Assembly: GCF_003008535.1 (NCBI RefSeq)
Contig: NZ_CP027666.1
Location: 992,001 to 1,056,000 of the forward strand
Direction: 5' to 3'
Source of the DNA: Ottowia oryzae
Lineage (GTDB): Bacteria; Pseudomonadota; Gammaproteobacteria; Burkholderiales; Burkholderiaceae_C
Length of the DNA stretch: 64,000 nucleotides
Shown one piece after another: positions 27,378 through 36,114 of the stretch (its first letter is position 1; each line of letters begins with the position of its first letter). A program made the position numbers and the translations under genes. The notes under the pieces were generated by a model that had not been told where the DNA came from, searched no databases, and saw only the letters and a program-made list of their open reading frames with translations.

Positions 27378-27655
27378 GCCTGCGCCGCCGCCAGGGTCTG
27401 GGCGGCGCGGCAGCACCCGGCCCGGCAGAATGCGCCATGCGAGCGCATGCCGGGGCCACCCGGCCAAAGGTACCGCCACAAGGTATCGCCTGAAGCGCCC
27501 GCCGGTAGCCGGCGGCGGCTCTCAAGGTAAACGCCAGTGGCCCACGCGGCCTTCCCACACCACAATGCGAGTTGAGCGGTTGCACGCCCATGCTGCCGCA
27601 CCGAATCTGAACCATCGCCGCGCGTGCGCGGCACTGCATTGAAGGAGTTCCGTCG

Positions 27656-29368
27656 ATGACCGCGCGCATCTGGCTTAAAAACTACCCTGAAGGCGTCCCT
27701 GCCGACGTGGACACGTCGCAGTACAGCTCGCTGGTGGCACTGATCGAAGACAGCTTCAAGCGGTTTGCCGATCGCACGGCCTACAGCTTCATGGGCAAGG
27801 ACGTCAGCTACGCCGAGACCGACGAGCAAAGCCGCGCCCTGGCCGCCTACCTGCAAGGGCTGGGGCTGGCGCGCGGCGATCGCGTGGCCATCATGATGCC
27901 CAACGTGCCGCAATACCCCGCCGCCGTGGCGGCCGTGCTGCGCGCCGGCCTGGTGGTGGTGAACGTCAACCCGCTGTACACGGCCCGCGAGCTGGAGCAC
28001 CAGCTGAAGGATTCTGGCGCCAAGGCCATCGTCATCATCGAGAACTTCGCGCAGACGCTGGACAAATGCATCGCCGCCACGCCGGTCAAGCACGTGGTGC
28101 TGGCCAGCATGGGCGACCGCCTGGGCGGCCTGAAGGGCATGATCGTCAACTTCGTGGTGCGCAAGATCAAGAAGCTGGTGCCCCCGTTCAACCTGCCGGG
28201 CGCCGTGCGCTACAACGACGCCGTGGCCAAGGGCCGTGGCGCACGTTTCACGGCACCGGCCATTGGGCCGGACGACGTGGCCGTGCTGCAGTACACCGGC
28301 GGCACCACGGGCGTGTCCAAGGGCGCCATGCTGCTGCACCGCAACCTGATCGCCAACGTGCTGCAATCCGAAGCCTGGAACGATCCGGTGATGAAGCGCG
28401 TGCCGTCCAACGAGCAGCCCACCAGCGTGTGCGCGCTGCCGCTGTACCACATCTTCGCCTTCACGGTGAACATGATGCTGGGCCTGCGCACCGGCGGCAA
28501 AACCATCCTGATCCCCAATCCGCGCGACCTGCCGGCCACGCTCAAAGAGCTGTCCAAGCACACCTTCCACAGCTTTCCGGCCGTCAGCACGCTGTTCAAC
28601 GGCATCGCGCACCACCCGGATTTCAACAAGGTCAACTGGAAGAACCTGAAAGTCTCGGTGGGCGGCGGCATGGCCGTGCAAAGCGCCGTGGCCAAGCTGT
28701 GGCTGGAGAAAACCGGCTGCCCGATCTGCGAAGGCTACGGCTTGTCTGAAACCAGCCCGTCCGCCACCTGCAACCCGGTGACGAATAAAGAGTTCACCGG
28801 CACCATCGGCCTGCCGCTGCCCGGCACGTACATCAAGATCCTGGACGACGCGGGCAACGAGCTGCCGCTGGGCGAGGCGGGCGAGATCGCCATCAAAGGC
28901 CCGCAGGTGATGGCCGGCTACTGGCAGCGCCCCGACGAAACCGCCAAGGTGATGACCGCCGACGGCTACTTCCGCTCGGGCGACATCGGCATCATGGACG
29001 AGCGCGGCTACACCCGCATCGTCGACCGCAAGAAAGACATGATCCTGGTCAGCGGCTTCAACGTATTCCCCAACGAAGTGGAAGACGTGGTGGCCGGCAT
29101 GCCCGGCGTGCTGGAAGTGGCTGCGGTGGGCGTGCCCGACGAGCGCATGGGCGAGGCCGTGAAGCTGGTCATCGTCAAGAAAGACCCAGCGCTGACCGAA
29201 GACGCCGTGCGCCAGTTCTGCCACGACAACCTGACCGGCTACAAGCGCCCGCGCGTCATCGAATTCCGTACCGAGCTGCCCAAGACCCCCGTGGGCAAGG
29301 TGCTGCGCCGCGAGCTGCGCGACAAGCCCGCCATCGCCGCGCCCGCTGGCGCAGTGTCGGTCAACTGA
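27656..29368 (+). CDS. fadD: Long-chain acyl-CoA synthetase
   Basis: 570 residues. Activates fatty acids to acyl-CoA through an acyl-AMP intermediate, for beta-oxidation or lipid synthesis. Motifs in order: AMP-binding P-loop YTGGTTGVSKGAML (about residues 211-224), YGLSETSPSATCNPV, GYFRSGDIGIMDERGY, the hinge DRKKDMILVSGFNVFPNEVE, and the lysine segment PKTPVGKVLRRELRD. Start ATG has GAAGGAG upstream. The 278 bases between pntB and fadD show no gene or clear regulatory palindrome. A substrate other than long-chain fatty acids is possible. Confidence 0.92.
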   Translation: MTARIWLKNYPEGVPADVDTSQYSSLVALIEDSFKRFADRTAYSFMGKDVSYAETDEQSRALAAYLQGLGLARGDRVAIMMPNVPQYPAAVAAVLRAGLVVVNVNPLYTARELEHQLKDSGAKAIVIIENFAQTLDKCIAATPVKHVVLASMGDRLGGLKGMIVNFVVRKIKKLVPPFNLPGAVRYNDAVAKGRGARFTAPAIGPDDVAVLQYTGGTTGVSKGAMLLHRNLIANVLQSEAWNDPVMKRVPSNEQPTSVCALPLYHIFAFTVNMMLGLRTGGKTILIPNPRDLPATLKELSKHTFHSFPAVSTLFNGIAHHPDFNKVNWKNLKVSVGGGMAVQSAVAKLWLEKTGCPICEGYGLSETSPSATCNPVTNKEFTGTIGLPLPGTYIKILDDAGNELPLGEAGEIAIKGPQVMAGYWQRPDETAKVMTADGYFRSGDIGIMDERGYTRIVDRKKDMILVSGFNVFPNEVEDVVAGMPGVLEVAAVGVPDERMGEAVKLVIVKKDPALTEDAVRQFCHDNLTGYKRPRVIEFRTELPKTPVGKVLRRELRDKPAIAAPAGAVSVN

Positions 29369-29420
29369 TCGCTGCGGCACACGCAGCCGGTGGCCCGACG
29401 CGGTCGGCGCGGCCGGCTGG

Positions 29421-29480
29421 TTGCTATTAGAAAGGAAGCTGCCAGCGCTGGTGCAGCCTGCGCTGGGAAGGGTTTTTACA
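29421..29480 (+). repeat. Dispersed palindromic repeat, copy 8
   Basis: Reads GCTATTAGAAAGGAAGC, TGCCAGCGC, spacer, TGCGCTGGGAAGGGTTTTTA. It directly abuts the TTG start of mtnN and supplies its GGAAGGG ribosome-binding sequence. Confidence 0.82.
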
Positions 29481-30242
29481 TTGAATTCGCGCCGCCGTAT
29501 CGGCTTGATGAGCGCCATGCACCAGGAGCTGGCCGAGGTGCTGCAAACGCTGCCCGACGAGCAGCGCGAACGTGCCGCTGGGCGCGATTTCTGGCTGGGC
29601 CACTGGCGCGGGCACGAGGTGGTGGCCGTGCTGTCGCGCATCGGCAAGGTGGCTGCGGCGACCACCGCCACCGCGCTGATCGAGCGCTTCGGCGTGACCG
29701 AGATCGTCTTCACCGGCGTGGCCGGCGGGCTGGGTGAAGGTGTGGCGGTGGGCGACGTGGTGCTGGCCCGCTCGTTCGTGCAGCACGACATGGATGCGTC
29801 GCCGCTTTTCCCGCGCTACGAAGTGCCGCTGTACGGCCGCACCCACTTCGACACCGATGCGGCGCTGACCGAGCGCCTGCGCGCCGCCGCGGCCCAGGTG
29901 CTGGCACACCCGGCGGATGCGCTGGGCGAGGCGGCGGTGAGCGAATTCGCGCTGCACGCGCCGCGCGTGCACGAAGGCCTGATCGCCAGCGGCGACCGCT
30001 TCGTCGCCACCAGCGCCGAAAGCCAGGCGCTGCGCCAAAGCCTGCCCGACGCGCTGGCGGTGGAAATGGAAGGCGCCGCCGTCGCGCAGGTCTGCCACGA
30101 CTACGGCGTTCCGCTGGCCGCGCTGCGCACCATCTCCGACCGCGCCGACGACAGCGCCCACGTCGACTTCACCCGCTTCATCGACCAGGTGGCCAGCCGC
30201 TACAGCGCTGCCTCGCTCGACCGGTTCTTTGAGTTGCTCTGA
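29481..30242 (+). CDS. mtnN: 5'-methylthioadenosine/S-adenosylhomocysteine nucleosidase
   Basis: About 253 residues. Cleaves the glycosidic bond of MTA and SAH, recycling adenine and sulfur compounds. RRIGLMSAMHQEL at the start is the family N-terminus. FTGVAGGLGEGVAVGDVVLA, the catalytic Glu region AVEMEGAAVAQVC, and the Asp motif RTISDRADDSA complete the set. Start is taken as TTG 29481 because family homology begins five residues later and GGAAGGG lies nine bases upstream; an ATG at 29421 would add 20 residues encoded by the repeat. Both ends abut repeat copies. Confidence 0.88.
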   Translation: MNSRRRIGLMSAMHQELAEVLQTLPDEQRERAAGRDFWLGHWRGHEVVAVLSRIGKVAAATTATALIERFGVTEIVFTGVAGGLGEGVAVGDVVLARSFVQHDMDASPLFPRYEVPLYGRTHFDTDAALTERLRAAAAQVLAHPADALGEAAVSEFALHAPRVHEGLIASGDRFVATSAESQALRQSLPDALAVEMEGAAVAQVCHDYGVPLAALRTISDRADDSAHVDFTRFIDQVASRYSAASLDRFFELL

Positions 30243-30291
30243 AAAGAGTAGCTGGTGGCGCAGGTTGCACCTGCGCTGAGGGCTGATTGTT
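30236..30291 (+). repeat. Dispersed palindromic repeat, copy 9
   Basis: Reads TGAAAAGAGTAGC, TGGTGGCGC, spacer, TGCGCTGAGGGCTGATTG. The first TGA is the mtnN stop codon. Part of a gene-free stretch (30243-30601). Confidence 0.72.
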
Positions 30292-30404
30292 TCCATAGCC
30301 AGGGCGGTGCACGCAAGCTCGCCCGTAGCCCATCATCAGGCAGGACGGCGAAGCTGCGTCGCCCTCCGCAAGGCGTGCCGATGCGGATAGAAAAAGCCGA
30401 TTCG
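30292..30404. other. Gene-free stretch with an imperfect hairpin
   Basis: Between mtnN and corA (30243-30601, convergent genes) there is no credible coding frame. This central part holds an imperfect inverted repeat around CAGGCAGGACGGCGA and TCGCCCTCCGC. The remainder of the gap is filled by repeat copies 9 and 10 and the GC-rich hairpin element. Confidence 0.5.
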
Positions 30405-30462
30405 CTCTGAAAAACGTAGCTGCCAGCGCAAGCGGGACCGGCGCCAGGGCTTAATTTCCCCC
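30405..30462 (+). repeat. Dispersed palindromic repeat, copy 10
   Basis: Reads CTGAAAAACGTAGC, TGCCAGCGC, spacer, GGCGCCAGGGCTTAATTT. Intergenic between mtnN and corA, same orientation as copy 9. Confidence 0.82.
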
Positions 30463-30536
30463 AAAGCCCCGCCAAGCGCACAACGCCCCAACCCAGCAAA
30501 CGCGGTGGCCGCACCCGCGGCGGCCACTCGCGTTGT

Positions 30537-30600
30537 CCCCCCGCCCGAAGCGCGCAGCGCGAAGAGAGCGGGGGGAAGGCGCCTCAGCGCCTCAGGGGGG
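30537..30600. repeat. GC-rich multi-hairpin element downstream of corA
   Basis: Starts CCCCCCGCCCGAAGCGCGCAG and ends with AGCGGGGGGAAGG, GGCGCCTCAGCGCC and TCAGGGGGG. It contains several nested inverted repeats (CCCCCCGC with GCGGGGGG; CGCGCAGCGCG). It directly follows the corA stop codon and may act as its terminator. A related element lies at 36766-36845. Confidence 0.6.
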
Positions 30601-30601
30601 C

Positions 30602-31588
30602 TTATTTCAACCAGCCGCGGCGCCGGAAGTACCACATCGGCACCAGCGCGCTGGCGATCATCAGCCCAATGGCCCAGGCGTAGCCGTACTGCCATTCCAG
30701 CTCTGGCATCAGCTTGAAGTTCATCCCGTACACGCTGGCGATCAGCGTGGGCGGCAGCAGCGCCACGCTGGCCACCGAGAACAGCTTGATGATCTTGTTC
30801 TGGTTGATGTTGATGAAACCGACCGTGGCATCCATCAAGAAGTTGATCTTGTCGAACAGGAAGGTGGTGTGACTGTCCAGCGAGTCGATGTCGCGCAGAA
30901 TCTGGCGCGCCTCTTCAAACTGCTCGGCGTCCAGCATCTTGCTGCGCATCAGAAAACTGACCGCGCGGCGCGTATCCATCACGTTGCGGCGGATGCGCCC
31001 GTTCATGTCTTCCTGGCGCGCGATGGCAGCCAGCACTTCGCTGGCCACTTCGTCACCCACGTCGCCCGCCAGCACTTTCTTGCTGGCCTGCTCCAGCTCG
31101 TCGTACACGCCTTCCAGCGTATCGGCGCAGTATTCGGCGTCGGCGTCAAACAGCTTGAGCAGCACTTCTTTGGCGTCGCCCATCAGCCCTGGCATGCGGC
31201 GCGCGCGCATGCGCAGCAGGCGAAACGCGGGCACCGTTTCGTCGTGGATCGAGAACAGCACGCCGTGGCTGCGCAGCTGGTCGTTCACCATGTTCAGGAT
31301 GAAGGCCACGCGCACCTGCGTGGGCTCGTCCGGGTCGGCCACCAGAAAGTCGCTGCGGATGTGCAGCTCGCCATTGTCTTCTTCGTAAAAGCGCGCCGAC
31401 TCTTCGATGTCGTCGTCGATCGCGTCCTCGGGAATCGACAGCCCGTAGTACTGGCGGACCCAGCGTTTTTCTTCTGGCGTGGGGTCTTCCAGATCCACCC
31501 AGATGGGGCGGAACTTGGACAGCTCCTCCAGCGACTCGATTTCTTCCTGAAACAGCCGTCCGTTGGACAGCGTGAACACGTTCAGCAT
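30602..31588 (-). CDS. corA: Magnesium/cobalt transport protein CorA
   Basis: 328 residues. Pentameric inner-membrane Mg2+ channel. The long N-terminal cytoplasmic domain (MLNVFTLSNGRLFQEE, WVDLEDPTPEE) is followed by two C-terminal helices. The signature YGMNFKLMPELEW follows the first helix, and the protein ends in basic YFRRRGWLK. Length fits the family. It is divergent from hpf across 365 bases, and it ends next to the GC-rich hairpin element. Confidence 0.94.
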   Translation of the reverse strand: MLNVFTLSNGRLFQEEIESLEELSKFRPIWVDLEDPTPEEKRWVRQYYGLSIPEDAIDDDIEESARFYEEDNGELHIRSDFLVADPDEPTQVRVAFILNMVNDQLRSHGVLFSIHDETVPAFRLLRMRARRMPGLMGDAKEVLLKLFDADAEYCADTLEGVYDELEQASKKVLAGDVGDEVASEVLAAIARQEDMNGRIRRNVMDTRRAVSFLMRSKMLDAEQFEEARQILRDIDSLDSHTTFLFDKINFLMDATVGFININQNKIIKLFSVASVALLPPTLIASVYGMNFKLMPELEWQYGYAWAIGLMIASALVPMWYFRRRGWLK

Positions 31589-31954
31589 GGGTGTTTATCC
31601 CTGGGGCGGTGCGGGGCAAGAAAGTTGGCGCTGATGCGGCTGGGTGGCTTTGCGCCCCCCCGCGCCAGCGGATCCCAGGGAGCGAAAGCTAGCGACTCGG
31701 GACGGGTTCCAAGGCAGGGCTTTCGGTGAGAGGAAAAACCCTCGGATTATGGCATCGGCAAAGGGTTTTCGGGGCTCTGTCACTTGGCTCTGCGGAAATT
31801 GATGGGGGGCGTTGCCATCCCTGCAGATCGAAGGCATAGTGGGCTTGCATGTCAGTGCGATGACGCCTCGGCGCCAACGCCGACATGGGTGGCTGGCGCG
31901 CCACAATTGGGTGGCAGTGCCAGCCGTTCATCCCGTCAGGAATGGAGGCTCTAC
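31589..31954. other. Gene-free corA/hpf divergent intergenic region
   Basis: No credible coding frame was found in these 366 bases. A long-loop inverted repeat AAAACCCT / AGGGTTTT is present at about 31735-31775. Promoters for corA and hpf must lie here, but none could be identified with confidence. Confidence 0.5.
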
Positions 31955-32287
31955 ATGAACTTGACGATCAGCGGACACCATCTGGAAGTTACCCCTGCCT
32001 TGCGCGGCTACGTGACCAGCAAGCTCGACCGGGTCACGCGGCATTTCGATCAGATGGTGGATGTCAAAGTGCTGCTTTCGGTTGAAAACCAGAAGGAGAA
32101 GGACAAACGCCAACGCGCTGAATGCACCATTCGCGTCAAGGGCAACGATTTGTTTGCCGAAAGCGCTCATGAAGACTTGTACGCCGCTGTCGATGAACTG
32201 ATGGACAAACTCGATCGCCAGGTGGTGCGCCACAAGGACAAGGTGCAGTCCTACGACCGCACGGGTGCCACCAAGCACTTGATGTAA
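31955..32287 (+). CDS. hpf: Ribosome hibernation-promoting factor (short form)
   Basis: 110 residues. Binds the 30S subunit in stationary phase and promotes inactive ribosome dimers. MNLTISGHHLEVTPALRGYV and KLDRVTRHFDQMVDVKVLLSV are the family N-terminus, and DLYAAVDELMDKLDRQVVRHK the C-terminal helix. Start ATG has TGGAGG upstream. In many proteobacteria it follows rpoN and precedes ptsN; here rpoN is absent and corA lies upstream, while ptsN and hprK follow as usual. Confidence 0.94.
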   Translation: MNLTISGHHLEVTPALRGYVTSKLDRVTRHFDQMVDVKVLLSVENQKEKDKRQRAECTIRVKGNDLFAESAHEDLYAAVDELMDKLDRQVVRHKDKVQSYDRTGATKHLM

Positions 32288-32343
32288 ATTCCATCTCCCA
32301 CCCTGAAGTCCGCCAGCGGCGGCTTTCAGGATTCACTCCATTT

Positions 32344-32382
32344 CAAGCCGCACCGGTTTCGCCGGGCGGCTTGAGTGCTTTT
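32344..32382 (+). terminator. Intrinsic terminator after hpf
   Basis: CAAGCCGC, loop, GCGGCTTG followed by AGTGCTTTT. A second imperfect hairpin (CCTGAAGTCCGCC / GGCGGCTTTCAGG) lies just upstream at 32302-32330. Together they probably separate hpf from ptsN. Confidence 0.65.
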
Positions 32383-32541
32383 AGGCAGGTCACCCGCCAT
32401 GCTGCTTTCAGTGGATAGGCCAAGCCGCGCAGCGCGGCAGGCGCAAACGGCCACCGCACGTTCAAACAGGCCTTTGCCGGCGCAGTGCGGCGCCCACTGT
32501 GGCCCCTGGATCGACGCAGGGCATAATTCGCCCCCTAAGCC

Positions 32542-33009
32542 ATGAACCGACTTGCATCCATTCTCCCGGCCTCGCAGGTGTTGGTGGGCGTTGACGCCAC
32601 CAGCAAGAAGCGGGCGTTCGAGGAAGCCGGCCTTCTGTTCGAGAACCAGCACGGCCTGTCGCGCGCGCTGATCACCGACAGCCTGTTCGCCCGCGAACGC
32701 CTGGGCTCCACCGGCCTGGGGCACGGCGTTGCCATACCGCATGGGCGCATCAAGGGCCTGAAGGCGCCGATGGCGGCTGTGCTGCAACTGGCGCAGCCTA
32801 TCGGCTTCGACGCGCCGGATGAGCAGCCCGTGGGCCTGCTGATTTTTTTGCTGGTGCCCGAGGCGGCCACGCAAAAGCACCTGGAGATCCTCTCCGAGAT
32901 CGCGGAGCTGCTGAGCGACAGCAACCTGCGCGAGCGGGTCAAGTCCGCGCCCACGGCCGAAGACCTGCACGGGCTCATCGCCCAGTGGCAGCCCGCGCAA
33001 GCCGCTTGA
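32542..33009 (+). CDS. ptsN: PTS IIA-like nitrogen-regulatory protein
   Basis: 155 residues, EIIA-Ntr. Takes phosphate from NPr/HPr at a conserved His and regulates potassium, nitrogen and carbon functions rather than sugar import. The active His lies in GHGVAIPHGRIKG. RLASILPASQVLVGVDATSKK and VGLLIFLLVPEAATQKHLEIL match the family. It is 90 bases upstream of hprK, the conserved Burkholderiales arrangement. Confidence 0.93.
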   Translation: MNRLASILPASQVLVGVDATSKKRAFEEAGLLFENQHGLSRALITDSLFARERLGSTGLGHGVAIPHGRIKGLKAPMAAVLQLAQPIGFDAPDEQPVGLLIFLLVPEAATQKHLEILSEIAELLSDSNLRERVKSAPTAEDLHGLIAQWQPAQAA

Positions 33010-33099
33010 TCTTCGTCAGGCGTGCGCTGGTCGGGGAATACCCGAACGCGCGCCCCCTCGCATAGACTGGCCAACGCCCTCCGCCAGCAGCCTGTGCCC

Positions 33100-34059
33100 A
33101 TGAAGCCTTCCGTCATCAGTGCCGACGTCCTGTTCGAGGACCACCGCGCCGCCTTGCGCTGGCAGTGGATTGCCGGGCTGGGCGCGTCCGAACGGCGCTT
33201 TGATGAGGTGGCGGTGCGCGAAGCGCAGTCCAGTGCCGACCTGGTGGGCTACCTGAACTACATCCACCCCTACCGCGTGCAGATCCTGGGCACGCGCGAA
33301 CTCGCTTACCTGACCAACGCCGCGCCCGACGACTGCGCACGCCGCATGTCGCGCATCGTCACGCTGGAGCCGCCAGTGCTGGTGCTGTGCGACGCTCAGG
33401 CTGCGCCCGAGGCGCTGGTGTCGATGTGCGAGCGGGCGCAAATTCCGCTGTTTTCCACCGACGAATCGGCCGCCTTCGTCATCGACGTGCTGCGCGCCTA
33501 CCTCTCCAAGCACTTCGCCAACCGCACCACCATGCACGGCGTGTTCATGGACATCCTTGGCCTGGGTGTGCTGATCACCGGCGAATCGGGCCTGGGCAAG
33601 AGTGAGCTGGGGTTGGAGCTGATTTCGCGCGGCAACGGCCTGGTGGCCGACGACGCGGTCGATTTGTTCCGCATCAACCAGACCACGGTGGAAGGCCGCT
33701 GCCCTGAGCTGCTGCAGAACCTGCTGGAAGTGCGCGGCATCGGCCTGCTGGACATCCGCGCCATATTTGGCGAGACCGCGGTGCGCCGGCGCATGCGCCT
33801 GAAACTCATCGTGCACCTGGTGCGGCGCGAAACCATGGAGCGCGACTACGAGCGCCTGCCGTACGAGCCGCTGACGCAGGAGGTGCTGGGCGTGCCGATC
33901 CAGAAAGCCATCATCCAGGTGGTGGCCGGCCGCAACATCGCCGTGCTGGTGGAGGCAGCAGTGCGCAACCACATCCTGCAGCTGCGCGGCATCGATACGT
34001 ACCAGGAGTTTGTCGAGCGGCACCGCCGCGCGATGGAGCACGACAGCGATCTGTCGTAG
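33100..34059 (+). CDS. hprK: HPr kinase/phosphorylase
   Basis: 319 residues. Phosphorylates and dephosphorylates a serine in HPr. The Walker A motif GESGLGKSELGLEL lies at about residues 157-170, and the family signature EVRGIGLLDIRAIFGETAV follows at about 205-225. The ATG at 33100 is chosen because MKPSVISADVLFEDH fits the family N-terminus. Forms a unit with ptsN; the usual PTS genes are not nearby. A repeat copy follows directly after the stop. Confidence 0.95.
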   Translation: MKPSVISADVLFEDHRAALRWQWIAGLGASERRFDEVAVREAQSSADLVGYLNYIHPYRVQILGTRELAYLTNAAPDDCARRMSRIVTLEPPVLVLCDAQAAPEALVSMCERAQIPLFSTDESAAFVIDVLRAYLSKHFANRTTMHGVFMDILGLGVLITGESGLGKSELGLELISRGNGLVADDAVDLFRINQTTVEGRCPELLQNLLEVRGIGLLDIRAIFGETAVRRRMRLKLIVHLVRRETMERDYERLPYEPLTQEVLGVPIQKAIIQVVAGRNIAVLVEAAVRNHILQLRGIDTYQEFVERHRRAMEHDSDLS

Positions 34060-34122
34060 TTGCTATCAATTGAGTAGCTGGCGGCGCTGGTGGGGCGGGC
34101 GCCAGAGGCTCAAAAGCCTCTC
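34060..34122 (+). repeat. Dispersed palindromic repeat, copy 11
   Basis: Reads GCTATCAATTGAGTAGC, TGGCGGCGC, spacer, GGGCGCCAGAGGCTCAAAA. Lies between convergent hprK and fur, starting within a few bases of the hprK stop codon. Confidence 0.85.
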
Positions 34123-34162
34123 TAACGATGGGTTGGCCGCCCGGCTGGTCAGTCGCCCGGGG

Positions 34163-34582
34163 TCAGCGCTTTTTCTGGCAGTCGGGGCAGATGCCGTACA
34201 GCGACATGGCGTGATCCTGCAGCGACCAGCCCAGGCCAGACGCCACGTTGTGCTGGCGGCGTTCAATCTCGGCGTCCAGAAACTCCTCAACCTTGCCGCA
34301 GGACGTGCACACCAGGTGGTCGTGGTGCTGCTCGTCGCGCAACTCGTAGATGGCCTTGCCGGCCTCGAAGTGGTTGCGGTTCAGGATGCCGGCTTGCTCG
34401 AACTGCGTGAGCACCCGGTAGACGGTGGCCAGGCCGATGTCGGAATGGTCGGCCAGCAGCAGGCGATAGACGTCCTCAGCCGTCATGTGGCGCTGATCGG
34501 CTTTCTGAAAGATCTCGAGGATCTTCAGACGGGGCAGCGTGGCCTTCAGGCCCGTGCTCTTGAGTTCGTCGATGGTGTCCAT
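34163..34582 (-). CDS. fur: Ferric uptake regulator
   Basis: 139 residues. Fe2+-dependent repressor of iron uptake. MDTIDELKSTGLKATLPRLK and the helix-turn-helix DIGLATVYRVLTQFEQAGIL form the DNA-binding domain. The metal sites are visible as RDEQHHDHLVC, CTSCGK and ICPDCQ. The ATG at 34582 gives the standard length; upstream in-frame Met codons belong to the promoter region. It is divergent from bamE, the standard arrangement in Burkholderiales. Confidence 0.96.
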   Translation of the reverse strand: MDTIDELKSTGLKATLPRLKILEIFQKADQRHMTAEDVYRLLLADHSDIGLATVYRVLTQFEQAGILNRNHFEAGKAIYELRDEQHHDHLVCTSCGKVEEFLDAEIERRQHNVASGLGWSLQDHAMSLYGICPDCQKKR

Positions 34583-34660
34583 GCCGTCCTGAAAGAACGC
34601 GGCAGGCATGAGGTGCGCGCCGCTACAATGTCCGGCTCGTATTGTGCATGAGCTGGATAC

Positions 34661-35224
34661 ATGGTGGCTATATCTCGATTCCATGTCCGCATGATCCGCC
34701 CGGTCATGCTGGCAGCGCTGGTTTGCGGCTTGGGTGCCTGCAGCAGCTTCGACTCAGCCACGCGCAGCATGGCCGACGCGATCACCTTGTACAAACCCGA
34801 GGTGGTGCAGGGCAACTTCGTGTCCAAAGAGCAAGTGGCTCAGCTGCAGCCCGGCATGACGCGGCTGCAGGTGCGCGACGTGCTGGGCACGCCGCTGATG
34901 GCCAGCGTGTTCCATGGCGACCGCTGGGACTACGTGTTCACCATGAAGCGCCAGGGCGTGCCGCTGCAGAACTACAAGCTGTCGCTGTTCTTCAACGGCG
35001 ACGTGCTGGACCGCTTTGAGGGCGACGACATGCCCAGCGAAACCGAGTTCGTTCAGCGCATCGGCCGCGACAAGAAGCCCAAGGTGCCGCAGCTCGAAGC
35101 CACCGAAGAGCAGCTGGCCAAGTTCCCCGCGCCCAACGACGCCGATGCGCCTGCCAGCACCGAAGCCCCTCGCGCCGAACCGCGCCCCGCAGGCAGCTAC
35201 CCGCCGCTGGAGCCGCAGCGCTAA
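34661..35224 (+). CDS. bamE: Outer-membrane assembly lipoprotein BamE
   Basis: 187 residues (177 if the ATG at 34691 is used). Lipoprotein component of the BAM complex that inserts beta-barrel proteins. Lipobox GLGAC follows a hydrophobic signal. The SmpA/OmlA domain is visible as VVQGNFVSKEQVAQLQPGMT, VRDVLGTPLM, WDYVFTMKRQG and LSLFFNGDVLDRFEGD. The C-terminal extension is Pro/Ala-rich and low in complexity. Shares a 78-base divergent promoter region with fur. Confidence 0.93.
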   Translation: MVAISRFHVRMIRPVMLAALVCGLGACSSFDSATRSMADAITLYKPEVVQGNFVSKEQVAQLQPGMTRLQVRDVLGTPLMASVFHGDRWDYVFTMKRQGVPLQNYKLSLFFNGDVLDRFEGDDMPSETEFVQRIGRDKKPKVPQLEATEEQLAKFPAPNDADAPASTEAPRAEPRPAGSYPPLEPQR

Positions 35225-35275
35225 GCAGCGCATCGCGTGGCCGCTCTGGCCGCGCCATCCATTTTGAGGGACTGC

Positions 35276-36088
35276 ATGACTTCTTCTGCTTTGCCGATTG
35301 CCATTGCCGGCGCCAGCGGGCGCATGGGGCAGATGCTGATCGATGCGGTGCGCCAGGCGGGCGACTGCGTCCTTTCTGGCGCACTTGACCGGGCCGACAG
35401 CCCGGCGCTGGGCCAGGACGCAGGCGCTCCAGCGGGCTGGGTGTCGGGCGTGGCCGTCACCGGCGACCTGGACGCGGGTCTGGCCGGCGCCCGGGTGCTG
35501 ATTGATTTCACCCGGCCTGAGGCGACGCTGGCCAACCTGGCCGCCTGCCGGCGCTTGGGCGTGGGTTTGGTCGTGGGCACGACCGGTTTTTCGGAAGAGC
35601 AGAAGGCAGAGATCACCGCCGCCGCGAAGGATGTGCCCATCGTTTTCGCGCCCAACATGAGCGTGGGCGTCAACGTCACCTTCAAATTGCTGGAGCTGGC
35701 GGCCAAGGCGTTGTCCACCGGTTACGACGTTGAAATCATCGAGGCGCACCACCGCCACAAGGTGGACGCGCCCAGTGGCACGGCTCTGAAAATGGGCGAG
35801 GTGATCGCCGAAGCCATGGGCCGCAACCTGAAGGATTGCGCCGTGTATGAGCGCTACGGCCACACCGGCGAGCGCGATCCGTCCAGCATCGGTTTTGCCA
35901 CCATCCGCGGCGGCGACATCGTGGGCGACCACACCGTGCTGTTCGCCGGCACGGGCGAGCGCATCGAGATCAGTCACAAATCCTCCAACCGCCAGGGTTA
36001 CGCCCAGGGCGCGCTGCGCGCGGCCCGGTTCCTGGCCGACAAGCGCAACGGTTTGTACGACATGTACGACGTGTTGAACCTTCGCTGA
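35276..36088 (+). CDS. dapB: 4-hydroxy-tetrahydrodipicolinate reductase
   Basis: 270 residues. NAD(P)H-dependent step of lysine and diaminopimelate synthesis. The nucleotide-binding start IAIAGASGRMGQMLIDAV, VVGTTGFSEEQ, the catalytic EAHHRHKVDAPSGTALKMGE, and the C-terminal ISHKSSNRQGYAQGA are all present. ATG 35276 follows TTGAGGGACTGC. It lies 51 bases downstream of bamE in the same direction and is followed by exbB after 26 bases. Confidence 0.96.
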   Translation: MTSSALPIAIAGASGRMGQMLIDAVRQAGDCVLSGALDRADSPALGQDAGAPAGWVSGVAVTGDLDAGLAGARVLIDFTRPEATLANLAACRRLGVGLVVGTTGFSEEQKAEITAAAKDVPIVFAPNMSVGVNVTFKLLELAAKALSTGYDVEIIEAHHRHKVDAPSGTALKMGEVIAEAMGRNLKDCAVYERYGHTGERDPSSIGFATIRGGDIVGDHTVLFAGTGERIEISHKSSNRQGYAQGALRAARFLADKRNGLYDMYDVLNLR

Positions 36089-36114
36089 GTCCCATTCATC
36101 GAAACCTGCTCACC

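Noticed and set aside
25164..27479. A 771-codon minus-strand frame across pntAB and pntB
   Set aside because: Shadow of the transhydrogenase genes in GC-rich DNA.
27302..29791. An 829-codon open frame on the minus strand across fadD
   Set aside because: It is antisense to a clear acyl-CoA synthetase with all motifs. High GC creates long antisense frames, and its residues (His/Gln/Val-rich) show no motifs.
31589..31954. Riboswitch or Mg2+ leader upstream of corA, or a sigma-54 promoter for hpf
   Set aside because: No recognisable leader fold was found and no TGGCAC-N5-TTGCA-type element was identified.
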